Part shown: piece by piece, positions 33,539 to 45,032 of the stretch
How positions within the stretch are numbered: the first letter of the stretch is position 1
How the letters are laid out: each line of letters starts with the position of its first letter
From: Akebia trifoliata
Taxonomy: Eukaryota; Streptophyta; Magnoliopsida; Ranunculales; Lardizabalaceae
Direction: 5' to 3'
Length of the DNA: 64,000 nucleotides
Assembly: GCA_017979445.1 (NCBI GenBank)
Contig: CM030717.1
Location: 20,509,288 to 20,573,287, forward strand
Notes under the pieces: generated by a model
Database searches by the model: none
What the model saw: only the letters and a program-made list of their open reading frames with translations
Told to the model about the DNA's origin: nothing
Position numbers and translations under genes: made by a program

Positions 33539-36040
33539 CTGCCTGTTGACTTGGTATCAACGTTCATTCTAACCGACTGGACTTACGACTCCAACTAGGA
33601 GGTGGACGCTTGAGTTTCGGTGCAATGATAACCTTGAAAACCCAATCAAAGGTGGATTACAAGTTACGGACCCTAGAGTAGACTTTTAACAAATAGAGGT
33701 TTCTCTTGATAGCATGGGTTAAGTTAACCCCTAGATTCAAAATCTCTAACCAATGAAATATTCTCATCAAGAAATATTACATGAAAATGATTTACTGATC
33801 ATGTTAAGTATGAAATATTCAGTCTATTGAATTAAACTAGCCAATGCAAGGTGATTGGGACTATGTACCCATTTGAGTTTGGGCCGATTCGACCTAATGG
33901 ATCTGAATATTCCACTTGCATCACTTCATCTAATATTTTTAAGCCAATTAATTCAACCGGTTCATCTGTTGATCCATAAGATCCATTTACCAATGGGGCT
34001 AATTGGTTTAACTTGATATTGACCAGTATGTCTCATCAATTAAGTTTATTGGGTTAGACCGATATTGCGGGTTTGATTGGAGCGGTGTGGACCGATCCAC
34101 CCACTTACCTTTTGGTTGGATTAAATAAAACAACCCGGAAACACCCACGATAAGTTCGAGTCATGGCCTACAAGGGAGGTTTCTAGACTCTAAGCTTACT
34201 ATATGCAATGTATTTTTATCTGGCCACCCTTGCCCAAATACACCTATATACCTCTCGATACGTAGTGACTTGATTTGATATACCGTATAGGTGATAATCT
34301 AAAACCTCAACTCACTTCTCTGAAGCCAAAAACAGCCAGTTTGATCCCCAGTTGAGAGATGACGCACAATGCTGAGCAAGGGCCCACTTAAATACCTCTC
34401 GTCTAGAATAGACATAGTCTATCCCCCTCGTACAGTAGGGTACAGCGGCGCAAGATCTCGCTTAGGCACCGGTTTTGACCAAGAAGTGCAATTGATATAC
34501 TTAGATTATCTTTTACATACCTATGGGTACGAGTCAAGAGTTGTAGCTTTCATAAATAGTTTGGCATCCCATGAAGGGACCGACCACGTACTAGTACTAC
34601 GTTGGCAATCGAGATATGTGACTGTGTGGCTCACAATAGGTCAAAGGCTCAAGTCGCTCCAGCCTGGGTGCATCAATATACCTCTCAGAATCACCTGATC
34701 AGACGGTATTGATGTCCCAGTTTGATATACCCTAAGGTACGTGACTGGAGTTGTGGTTTTCATGAATGACGTCGCATCTCCGAAGAGACCGGACCACGCA
34801 CTAGTACCACGTTTGCTATATAGGACGTGCAAGTGTGCACAGTAAACGTGCATGTGGTGTGTGCAACACAGGGTGGGGTGTGCCCGGGGCCTTTTCAAAT
34901 AAATGGGTCCATAGGCCTAATCAAACCATCACAACATGAATATCATATGAATATTACCCACATAATTCATCACATCAAGATTAAGATCAAAGCATGCACA
35001 TCAAAAAATATCTATCAAGATCATGGCAAATCAATTAATGAGCATGGCATATAATAATTGATCAAACAAATATTGCAATAGGCATAATTTTTAAGGTCCA
35101 ATCAATGATCACTTTTGGGTGATCCAAAATAAATCGAGATTCCAATAGATGTTACATTGATGATAGAATGACAATGGTTGAGATGAGCTCACTCTCAGGA
35201 ACATTAATTGTGCTAACATTAGATAAATTCGGATTTTCTGTGAATTAGGAAAATATAATTCAAACTTGCATCGATGATATCTAAGGCTCCCGATAACGAA
35301 ATCCAGTGAACTCAGGTTCTAAATTAATCTACTCGATGAGATCTACATTTTATTAATAGGTGCCCAGACTTAGTTCTCACTAGAATGTTCTGTAAAAATG
35401 TTTTAACATTGCTGTCCCAACCTTTAATCAGAAACAATTCCAGATTTACAGATTGAACTTGCATCGATGATATCTAAGGCTTCTAATAACAAAATTGAGT
35501 GAACTCAGGTTCTAAATTAATCTACTCAATGAGATCTACGTTGTATTAAAGGTTCCCAGACTTAATTCTCACTAGAATATTCTGTAAAAACGTTTTAACA
35601 CTGTTGTCCCAACCTTCATTCAGCAACAATTCCAGATTTATATATTGAACTTGCATCGATGATATCTAAGGCTTCCGATAATGAAATTGAGTGAACTCAG
35701 GTTCTAAATTAATCTACTCGATGAGATCTACGTTTTATTAATAGGTTCCTAGACTTAATTCTCACTATAATATTTTGTAAAAACGTTTTAACATTACTGT
35801 CCCAACCTTCATCATTCCATCATTTTCATATGTCAATTTGAATATTTTATTATTTAGGGGTCATCAAAAAGTCATCCTTAATTGGAAAAAAAATGCAATA
35901 CCCAAAATCATCTATAATCAAGTCACAAAAATAAATAAACAGAAAAAATAAAGAAAATAAATCGAACTAAATAATAAAAAAAACTAGGTCATCTTGGCAA
36001 TACTCCCATACTTGGGATTTTTCAATTTTGATCCTCAATA
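33539..36040 (-). other. Leader of element B
   Basis: Non-coding leader between PBS and gag. 33555-35110 matches element A. Two related ~120 bp blocks lie at about 34519-34640 and 34729-34855. The plus-strand ORF at 34369-34698 runs through these blocks and has no homology, so it is not called. A 191 bp tandem repeat occupies 35262-35812. The last 230 bp match the leader remnant at 12110-12560. Confidence 0.6.
35262..35812. repeat. Three tandem copies of a 191 bp unit
   Basis: The phrase acttgcatcgatgatatctaa recurs near 35266, 35456 and 35647. Each copy continues with gtgaactcaggttctaaatt, ctactcgatgagatctac and ctgtcccaacctt. Copies are highly similar. The array lies in the leader of element B and is absent from A's leader and from the remnant at 11921. 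Confidence 0.9.
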
Positions 36041-36059
36041 GTCCCCAGTGGAGTCGCCA
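36041..36059 (-). other. Primer-binding site of element B, tRNA-Arg type
   Basis: Minus-strand TGGCGACTCCACTGGGGAC, one base from the LTR end, same as at 12559-12576. It defines the 5' LTR and the minus orientation. Confidence 0.8.
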
Positions 36060-36060
36060 C

Positions 36061-37761
36061 TGAAAGTACCCTAGATCCGCGTGGTGCGCGGATCCGCTTT
36101 TGACATTTGAGGTTTGGGAGTCGCCACCTAGTTATTATGGTTTAGGAACCTAAATTTGACTCTAAAAAGGCAAATAAACTAATTTACGAAAGAAAAATAC
36201 GGGTCCGAGGATCACGTTACGGGGTTGAAAGGTATTAGGCACCAACCCCGCCCGACAAACGCCGATTTCTACTTATCCCAAATAAGACTACATTGCTAAC
36301 AAAAAACCTAGATAGAATTAAAATAAAATAAAATAAAATAAATTTTACCTTCGAATGCAACGATTATAGTCCCTCAGATCTGATAAAACCGCTTCTTATA
36401 CCGTACTCCTTGCTTCGTTTTGTCTCCGGATCTGATTTCTGATCTCCGAAGTAAGGTATCTCTTTCTTAGATCTGGATTCTTCAAATTTTTTATATGAAT
36501 TTTGGAGTGTTTTTGAAGGGCTTCTAGGTGTTTTTTGATCTAAAATCGAAGTAGGGGTGTTAGGTAAGGAGTTGGGGCTTCAAAATTAGGGTTTATGGGA
36601 GGTTAGGGAGGCTTTTTGACCTACTTCTCTTAGGATTTATGATTTGATACAAAAATAGGGTGTGAGGACTCCTATTGATTTAGATAGAATTAATGTTTTA
36701 TTAGAATTCTTTTAGTTAAAGTTGTATTTTAGTTAGAATTATTTTAGGTAGAGTTATATTTTAGTTAGAATTCTATTAAATAGAGTTATTATTTAATTAG
36801 AACTCTATTAGGATTTTGACTTTTGATCTTATTTGATTGACTTTAAGATTTTGACTTTAGTCTTAATTGATTGACTTTAATATATTGACTTTAGTCTTAC
36901 TTAATTGACTTTAATTTTGACTTTAGTCTTACTTGATTGACTTTAATACCTTGACTTTAGTCTTGCTTGGTTGACTTTAAGATTTTGGAGAACCCCCTCT
37001 ATTATATCTTTAATTCTTTGGACCCCCAAATGGAGGGGTCTTTAAAGAAATATCTTGCGAACCCTCAACAATTTTGCCTGAGAGCTTGATTAATCGATTT
37101 TTTTAGTTCAAAATTTTAAATTAATTTCATTAATGTTTCACTTTAATTATTTAATGTTTTATTTATTAATTTCGAAATTTTTAATTATGAAAATTGTGAA
37201 ATTACCGTTTTGCCCCCGAGAGGATTTTTCGAGTTTTAAGTCGATTTTTTTATGTTCCAAGATGTTTTAGAATCGATTTTTCGTAAGGAATTCAATGGGA
37301 ATGTTGGTTTGTGTCATTTATGAAATTTTTTCGTATGAAATGGTCGTGAACCTTATGAGGGGCATTTTCGTAATTTTTTCAAATTCTGTTAAAATTGGCG
37401 AAATGATTTATTTGATTTCGATTTGTTGTTTTATGTGTTTGAATGGATTTTCCTAAGCGTATTGTAGGCTCTAGGGATCTTATGATGTTAGGGGTATTTT
37501 GGTCATTTGGTCATTTTTTAGTGATTTTTATCGTGAAACTTCTTTTTGTCTGAAAAATGATGATTTCTATGTTTATGAGGTCATATCTTCCTAGCGTAGC
37601 GTGGTTTCTAAGGTTTTGTCAGTTCGAGATACCTCATCCGGATTTCTGAAACATTTCTGGTAACAAAATAAAGCAATGGAATAAACATCCATCATTGGGA
37701 ATCATTACGATCGGGTTGACGAGTTGATTAATCAGGCGGATGCAAAAATGGAGTGTCTACA
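36061..37761 (-). mobile_element. Tat/Ogre-type LTR 3 (1701 bp), 5' LTR of element B
   Basis: Plus-strand TGAAAG ... GTGTCTACA. It has the same internal landmarks as the other LTRs, plus a (taaaa)n run at about 36319-36342. Compared with LTR 2 it differs by many substitutions and indels, so the pair is old or was reshuffled by recombination. Confidence 0.85.
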
Positions 37762-37787
37762 CAGGGGCGTCACAATCATTATATATT

Positions 37788-38583
37788 GTTGGTGGTGCAA
37801 CAAGTTTATTAGGTAATAATGAGAAATAGAGAGCTTCATAGTGGCAATTAACACTTTAAAAAAAAGATAAGATGACAGCTTTTTAAAATGCCATCATCTT
37901 AAGTATAAAGCGCATTTTTTAAAAATTACGATTTTAAAAATTTTATCACTACATGATGATGATTAATAAACGGTCATCTTTTGTATATAACGATGACACA
38001 TTTTTCAAAAATCCATCATCTTTATTCTAAAATTTAGATGATATATTTTGCAAAAATGTGTCATTTTTATTATAAATATTAAATACTGATTTATTGAAAA
38101 AAATGGCATATTTCATTCATATTAATGACGATTTATCATTTGCATTAAGTATTAATATAAATCATGATTTTAAGGATAAGATGACGATTTTTAAAAAGTT
38201 GTCATTACCATGTGATGATTTCTTTAAAAATTTCATTGTTTATATAATGGATGAAAATTTATTTAAAAACCGTCATCTTTTGTCTTTTTGTCATATTTTA
38301 TAGATTTGATATTTTTTTACTAAAATTGTCATTGTATTAGTTTAAATTGATAAAGGTTTTAGAAAATCCCATCATCTTTAGTATATAAAAGATGACAATT
38401 TTAAAGAACATCTGACATATTTAATATTAAACTATAATGATGGTTGTTTAAAAGATTTATCAACTTGTTTTTGTAAAATGATGTCACCTTTATAGATGTC
38501 CATTTTTGTTTGACAAAAAAATTGCCATCAAAGACAAAAGATGACGGTTTAAAACTATCATCTTTTGTCTTTCTTGTTGTAAT
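37788..38583. mobile_element. Putative non-autonomous CACTA-like element
   Basis: About 0.8 kb crowded with short repeats in both orientations (aaagatgacg / cgtcatctttt with A/T spacers), the look of CACTA subterminal repeats. The right end reads tttcttgttgtaatta and the left end ggtgcaacaag, resembling degenerate CACTACAACAAG termini. Near the right end (about 38531-38571) is an almost perfect 41 bp palindrome around gatgacggtttaaaactatc. No transposase. The open frames inside (38094-38303, 38401-38592, 38510-38707) only reflect the repeats. Confidence 0.45.
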
Positions 38584-38599
38584 TAGATACATAATATTT

Positions 38600-39094
38600 A
38601 CATTAATGGATTCTCACCATTTAATATCCAACCGAGTAAACCAAATTCGCCCCACTCCCTATTGTGGTTCCAAGGATAATTCCTCAATCGCCAGTCTTTT
38701 GATGTAGGAGGGTTAATGGGTTGGTTTTGATTTCGTTACTAAAGAAATCAAAATTAAAATCATTAAGGACGTATATGATTGCATAGAAAATATTTACCTA
38801 AAAAATGATGAACATACAAATCATTTTCTACTGTTTTAGCACACCATGAAAAATCACCCAAAAAACTGTTGAATAGCAATGAGATACCTACGCTCCTAGA
38901 AGTCAAAAAAAGAAAGTAGATGATTAAATTGGACTTTGATGAAATCCTGATCTATGATCATGCATAAGACAAAAAAAAAATTTAGTTAGAACCAATGGAT
39001 CTATATGCTCCTATAACCATGGATTTATACACTCTTCTCTTTGTACTCTTTTATTTAAATTAGGTTGTATTGTTTTTTTTTTTTTTTTTCAAAC
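38600..39094. other. Intergenic, nothing recognised
   Basis: AT-rich DNA with homopolymer runs (for example T at 39072-39090). No coding, RNA or repeat signal that I can support. Confidence 0.4.
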
Positions 39095-39415
39095 ACAGTT
39101 TCCTTACTAATTTAGTAAGATTTCAAATCTTATTAAAGCTCATTGGGCCCACATGGATTACCACATTGGCAAATCCAACACAACAACATTCTAGATTTCA
39201 TGGAAAAACTTATATTCAAAAATAAAATAAAATATTTGTTGAGCTCAAGTTGTTGAAAATAGACTGCTACTGAACTCCCAAAATTTAAAATTAAAATTCA
39301 ACAGTGAAAAATAACATTTAAAAAAAATATATATTTCAAAATTCTTTGAATTTCGTCCATCTATTTGCCCATGGCATGTAATCATGTTTTTGGATGCCAA
39401 GATGTCAGCTCACGA
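39095..39415 (+). repeat. Dispersed ~330 bp repeat, copy 1
   Basis: Shares with copies at 42118, 42520 and 60470 the ordered phrases taagatttcaaa, ttgggcccacat, attatcacattgacaatc-like, caagttgttgaaa, aaaattaaaattcaac and, at the end, catgtttttggatgcc. Non-coding and without recognised termini. All copies are in the same orientation. Confidence 0.7.
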
Positions 39416-41166
39416 CCCTTTTTAAGTTATGCTAGCTTGAATCTTTCTTCTTCTTCTTTTTTTGAAAAATAAAAAATAAACTAGAAGGCGTCATGTGCAA
39501 ACTCACATGTATCAAATGGATATATTTGATTATTTATTTATTTACAATTAAACTAGAAGGTGGCATGTGCAAATGCAATGATCAAAAGGGCTTATTTTTA
39601 ATTTAGAATATAGATTAAAGGATATTTGAAGATTACATAGTAAAAGGGATATTTTTATAGTTTAGAAAAGTAAGTTTTGACCAAAATGACATTGATTATA
39701 TTAACTTTAAACATAAAAGTGAAGCAATTAAGAGATCGAAATTTTGGTGTCTATGGCAAATCATTTTCTTGAGGGGGGAAGAAAAGATTTGCCATCTCAA
39801 GTGACAAATCTCATGTGTGCCTCAAATTATTTTTCCTGCTTTTGTTTTTTTCCTATTGTTTTGCACTCAAACACCGTTAAATTTAAGTTTTTCATGGAAA
39901 ACTATTTTTCTTTGAGTTTGCCTTGCAATCAAATACACCCTATTTTTTTTTTTTTTTTCAATTCTCAAATTAATGAAACTAATAATTGAATCATAAAAAA
40001 AATTCTCGTTAAATTTTCTCTACCTCGATTTTTATTAGTTTCAATTTTCAATCATTTTGGGTTTTTAGACCATTCTAATCGGTTCCAATAAAAATGGGTC
40101 CAAAATCAGGGTTTTCATTTCCAATTAAATGTGTACCCCTCAACACCCCCAATCTAATTTGTAATGTGTAGAACTATCGCTTGTCAAAGGATGAGGTCGA
40201 TTTGGGACCAATTCAATCTAATCGGATGACATAACTAAAATGTTATGAACCGAATTGAGTCCAAATTAGGTCAAATATAACTTGATATACAAAACATAAA
40301 TAAACTTCATAAATATAAACAAAACATATAATATAATTTGTATATTTTTTTCATAATTAATTTAACTAGGGTCTTTGTGGTTCATGGCATGATTGATCTA
40401 GAACCAATTCGATAGGTTATTTAATTGGATCTTTACCAATATCTAAAATCCTTGATCTGGATCAAGATAGATCCTCTTAATCCATTGACAATTTAACTAC
40501 ACACCCTTATCTTTTAACAATCAACACATACTATATTTGATGGTGTGGTGAATATTTCTTACTAACTGTATAGTGAATGATACCTCTAAACTATATTAGC
40601 ATTGTGTATCTGTTCTGGTAATGGAAGCATTTGGAAAATAGCATAGTGTACCACATTACCATGTTATGAGACTCCCATTTCCATCCATGGAAACAATATC
40701 GTACAGCCAACAAAAACTCTTAGTATCACAAAGATTTGGTGTTGACTAAACATATTTTGTCTCTCCTTTCCATTTTCTTAGAAAAATGTGACTCATAAAT
40801 TTAATCCACGGCCCATGAAATACTAATGATCCCTATGTCTACCAATGTATTAAAGTCAGCTTTTAGCGCTTGAAAATGAGTGTTGGACAACTAGTAAAGG
40901 TAAATGGTTTCAAATTATGTGTTTGAGAGATTGATTCAATGTAGAGAAGGGGATTTATAATATTCTTGATTTACAAGCTTTCAAAGAAGAAATATACAAG
41001 TTGACAGTAGACAAAGAAAATGATTAAATTGGTAGAAATTTTTTTATTTAGATTATAATTTTTTACAGGTAGAGTTGTGCAAAATGGTAGATAGGTGAGT
41101 AGGTGCTAATGTAGTGGGATGTATTCAACCTGTAGTGATGCAATTCCTTACCCATTATAGAAAATA
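39416..41166. other. Intergenic, nothing recognised
   Basis: No gene found. The ORF 39744-39989 (plus) translates to low-complexity Phe-rich sequence. A short phrase, ctagaaggcgtcatgtgcaa, occurs twice (39481 and 39552). Confidence 0.4.
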
Positions 41167-41175
41167 TTATTTAAA

Positions 41176-41541
41176 GGGTCCTGTTCAGCAACAAACATTT
41201 TGACAAACATTTTGGCAAAACATTTTTCAAAACATGGGTTAGAGGTTTTGGAACGGGCTGATTTTTGGTGAGGATGATCTCTACGGTGAGGAGATCATCC
41301 TCACCAAAAATCAGCCGATTCCAAAACTTCTAGCCCCAGTTTACAAGTTGGAAAATCGTGGATCGTCCACTTTTTGTAAACCATTTTTGATGGGGTTAGA
41401 AGTTTTGAAATGAGCTGATTTTTGGTGATGATAATCTCCTCACCGTAGAGATCATCCTCACAAAAAATCAGCCCATTCCAAAACCTCTAACCCATGTTTT
41501 GAAAAATGTTTTGCCAAAATGTTTGTTGCTGAACATTTCCC
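41176..41541. mobile_element. 366 bp MITE with long inverted repeats and 9 bp TSD
   Basis: The ends are inverted copies (gggtcctgttcagcaacaaa at left, reverse complement of the right end gggaaatgttcagcaacaaa), and the inverted similarity extends through ~160 bp on each side. The identical 9-mer TTATTTAAA flanks it at 41167-41175 and 41542-41550, the duplication length of Mutator-like transposases (an 8 bp hAT reading is possible). Each arm holds a second palindrome (ggctgatttttggtgaggat ... aaaaatcagcc). Non-coding; transposed in trans. Confidence 0.9.
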
Positions 41542-41550
41542 TTATTTAAA

Positions 41551-42055
41551 TTGTGCAAGTTTATTTATGTAATGTGCAACCCTAGTCCCTTATTGTATTT
41601 GAGTTAAATTTTAATAAAAATAGAAAATTTAGTAAAAGCCCATACGAATTTGTTGATAATAGGTTTGCCCTCTCGATCAAAAGTCAACATCCTTTTTTTT
41701 TTTTTTTTTTTGTGAATCAACCATGAAAATTTGATTTGATTTAAATTTTAGATAATAATATATGTTTTGAAGGGTGTTTTGAATTTTTTTCACAATTAAT
41801 TCATCAAAAAAAGAGATATAAAGAGGTAAATGTAATCTTCATTTTATAGGGATCCTAAAATATTTGAGATTTTTTATATGAATCTTTGATTTTTGAATGG
41901 TTTGCCCATGTTTGTGCCAATGTCTTAAAACAACTCCAAGAAACTCGTTAGTTGTCAAACTCTCTTTATAATAAAGAGTGAAACACCACTTTTTCACATC
42001 CAGCAGACTCGCTAGATGTCAGAATTAAAGTAGCAAGCTCAAAAATCAAGGAGAA
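41551..42055. other. Intergenic, nothing recognised
   Basis: AT-rich with a T tract at 41693-41711. No coding or repeat structure that I can support. Confidence 0.4.
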
Positions 42056-42860
42056 GACTCGTTACATGTAGCGAAGTCATTTGTCTTGTTATAAATAAAA
42101 ATATAACATAAAATTCCTTTCCTTATTAACTTAGTAAGATTTCAAAAATTACTAAGAGTCGTTGGGCCCACATGAATTATCACATTGACAATCGAACACA
42201 AGATCCTTTTAGATGTTTTGGAAAAACTTATATTCACAAAAACAATTTTAAAAATAAAATATATTTTGAGTTTGATCCAAGTTGTTGAAATGGACAACTA
42301 CCGAACTATTAAAACTTAAAATTAAAATTCAACGACGAATTTATTTATTTTTTTTTCAAAATTCTTAAAATTTCGTTCTTTAGAAGCCTGTGGCATCGGA
42401 TCATATTTTTGGATTCTAAATGTGAGACCATGAATTTTATTACATGATGGATTCTCTAGATGACTTGTTACCTATAGCAAAGTCCTTTGGCTTGTTATAA
42501 ATAAAACTATAAGATAAAAATCCTTTCTTTACTAACTTAGTAAGATTTCAAAACTTACTGAGTCGTTGGGCCCACATGAATTATCATCACATTGACAATC
42601 GAACTCAAGATCCTTCTAGATTTTATGGAACAATTCATATTAACAAAAACAAATTTAAAAAAATATATATATTTTGAGTTTGATTGAAGTTGTTGAAATG
42701 GATGGCTACCAAACTACCAAAACTTAAAATTAAAATTCAACGGTGAAAAAAAAAAATTTGTTCTTTTTTAAAGTTCTTAGAATTTTGTTCTCTAGAAGCA
42801 TGTGGCATCAGATCATGTTTTTGGATTCTAAAATGTGAAGCCATGACTTTTATTAAGATT
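42056..42860 (+). repeat. Tandem duplication (~404 bp) containing dispersed repeat copies 2 and 3
   Basis: The unit starting gactcgttacatgtagcgaa at 42056 recurs as gacttgttacctatagcaaa at 42460. Both continue with tggcttgttataaataaaa and then the dispersed ~330 bp repeat (42118-42435 and 42520-42850). The two copies differ by scattered substitutions and a few indels, so the duplication is not recent. Confidence 0.75.
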
Positions 42861-43019
42861 CGAGTCAATTTTCAACAAATGAAAGATTTGTTGAGCTTGG
42901 TGGAGCACACAAGAAATTTTATGCTAGCTAAAACAACATTTGTCAGATTTTGACAAAATATAATCTTTACTTCAAAAATCATTGTTGTAGATGCTCTTAC
43001 GTGATGTCCGGCCGTTGCT

Positions 43020-43195
43020 TGTGCCATGGCTCTCCCTAGTCATGCCCGATGTCCCACCTTGTGTCAATGGCTAGCTAATAGGCCTTCCCATGGTCCTATC
43101 CAATGTCTTGCCCTAGTGATAATGGCCTTACAATGGCTTGCCCATGGTCCTACCCAATGTTTTGCCCTTGTGCCCATGGTGGTTCATTTCACCAA
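43020..43195 (+). repeat. Short imperfect tandem repeat, GC-richer patch
   Basis: Two to three imperfect ~58 bp units based on cccatggtcctacccaatgt followed by cttgccct. The base composition is clearly richer in G+C than its surroundings. The plus-strand frame 43026-43208 is open through it but shows only the repeat; no protein family recognised. Confidence 0.5.
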
Positions 43196-43229
43196 TCTGA
43201 TCCATTAGTTAGACCTGCGGCTCATTAAA

Positions 43230-44963
43230 ATTTTATGGGGCGAGCTTGGACTTTTTTTATTGTGTAAAACTCGAGTTTTTGATTCATATCTCGAGGAAAA
43301 TAAATAGTGAAATTTTGAGAAAAATCCTGAAAGTGGGACTTAGGGATAAAATTTTAGGATATTTCTGATCATTTTTAATGGCATTTGACCTCACCATTGG
43401 ATTCAAACTAATCGAAAAACATACTTTAGTTTGTAAACACGCTCAAATGCGAGTCCGAATAGAAAAATTGTAAAATCCTCGATTATCGAGTCGGATCAAG
43501 CTAAAATAATGACTTTTTACTAGATAAAGAATTGTTAAGATTCGATCATACTATTAGATTTTTAATGAAAAATTATTAAACATGGACTACTTACTAATTA
43601 TTTTTGGAGATCAGAAAGTCTAATTATCGTAAAAAATAAAAGCGACGTCAATTTTAGGGTCACATTAGGCCAAAGATGTAAATTTACTATACCATTAGAT
43701 CCAGAATGAAAAATTAGATGAAATAGAGTATTCATTCGTCACTTTTGGAGTCCGGACGGTCAAGTTATCGTCGATCGAAACAATAGGCAAAATATCGATT
43801 TCATCCCAAGACTTTATATAAATAAAATTTTAATTTTTTTTACTATTCATCTTCCAAAGTCGTCTAAAACCAGCAAATGGTTTAAAAAAATATGTTCATT
43901 TTTTTTTTCGATCTTCCACTTCAGATTCGCTACAAACGGCTCACCGTCGACGTCCAACGCACAAGGGAGAAACGTCTACAGCCTTGTTCTCTACAAAATC
44001 CACCCAAGTTCCTTCTGTTTTCTCACATTTTTCATCCCGTATCGTCAAAAATCAGCCGTATATATATATATATATATATGGGGGTTTTGCAACTTTGACC
44101 TTAGATTTCATCCGTTTCGGGATCAAACCGTCCTCTGTTGTAGAAATGAGAAAAGACGACGACGTCGAGATCTTCGAAACCACCAGGTCAAACTCAAAAA
44201 TCAGTTGCCTCGAAATTTGAATAGTGTTGATTTTTGTGCCGATCGTCTCGATTTTCACGCACGTGTTTCAATTCTTTCGCATAGAGATTATAAGGAACTC
44301 TCAATTTCTACTAGTAATCGTAGAATGTAAAAATTGTATTTAGGATTTTATCAAAAATTTGTTATAGATTTCAAAAATATAGAATTTTATTTTTTTATTT
44401 TAAATTCATGTCAGAACTTGCATATTTGATATGTTTAATTATATTTTATAACAAATTATAAGTGAGTAGGATATTTCACCGAGTTATTTTCGCCAGTTGG
44501 GGTCCTGTGCACCGCTCGAACCCTATTTTGATATAAGTTTTGTAAATTTTCAATTTAAATGATAAAAATGAATTTCATAGTTGAAAAAAAAAGATTTAAT
44601 ATTCAATGAACTCATATTGAGTTGATGAATATCAGAAAGTAGATATTTTGTTAGAGAGATTAAAAACTGTAAAAATCGGAAAAAAGAAAAAAGGGTATGA
44701 AACGGTAAAATGTCAGAGTCACACCCGAGGGGTGATATCTGCATTTTACATTATTGTGTTGTGTATCAGTTGGTGAATGGATATCCAAGGATAATATTAC
44801 TGGTTGCATGTTTATTTACTTTCTGTTAACACGAGGCGCTGTTTACTTTCTGTTTTGTTATTTATTTTACGCCTAGTGGCCATAGTTGCATAGTAGAAAA
44901 CTGGATATCTATTATCAATCATGTATTATTAAGTTCTCTTTTATTTTCAAATGAAAATAATAT

Positions 44964-45032
<69 letters not shown>

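Larger units (their letters stand above)
21303..37761 (-). mobile_element. Tat/Ogre element B with both LTRs, about 16.5 kb
   Basis: The most complete element of the family. In element order: 5' LTR 36061-37761, PBS, leader, gag 33538-32818, 4.7 kb of foreign tandem repeat, RT, RNase H, second RNase H, integrase, 3' region with tandem repeats, polypurine tract and 3' LTR 21303-22894. The second RNase H between pol RNase H and integrase is diagnostic of the Tat lineage. Protease and the gag C-terminus are missing at the repeat junctions. Without the foreign repeat it would be about 11.7 kb. Flanking 5-mers (aattt / caggg) differ, so no target-site duplication is visible, in keeping with recombination at the shared LTR. 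Confidence 0.8.

Noticed and set aside
34369..34698. 109-codon plus-strand ORF
   Set aside because: It runs through the conserved, non-coding leader of a minus-strand Tat element; the matching place in element A (19490-19812) is broken, and no domain is recognisable.
43026..43208. Small secreted-peptide-like ORF
   Set aside because: Translation merely reflects a short imperfect DNA repeat; no signal peptide or conserved motif.
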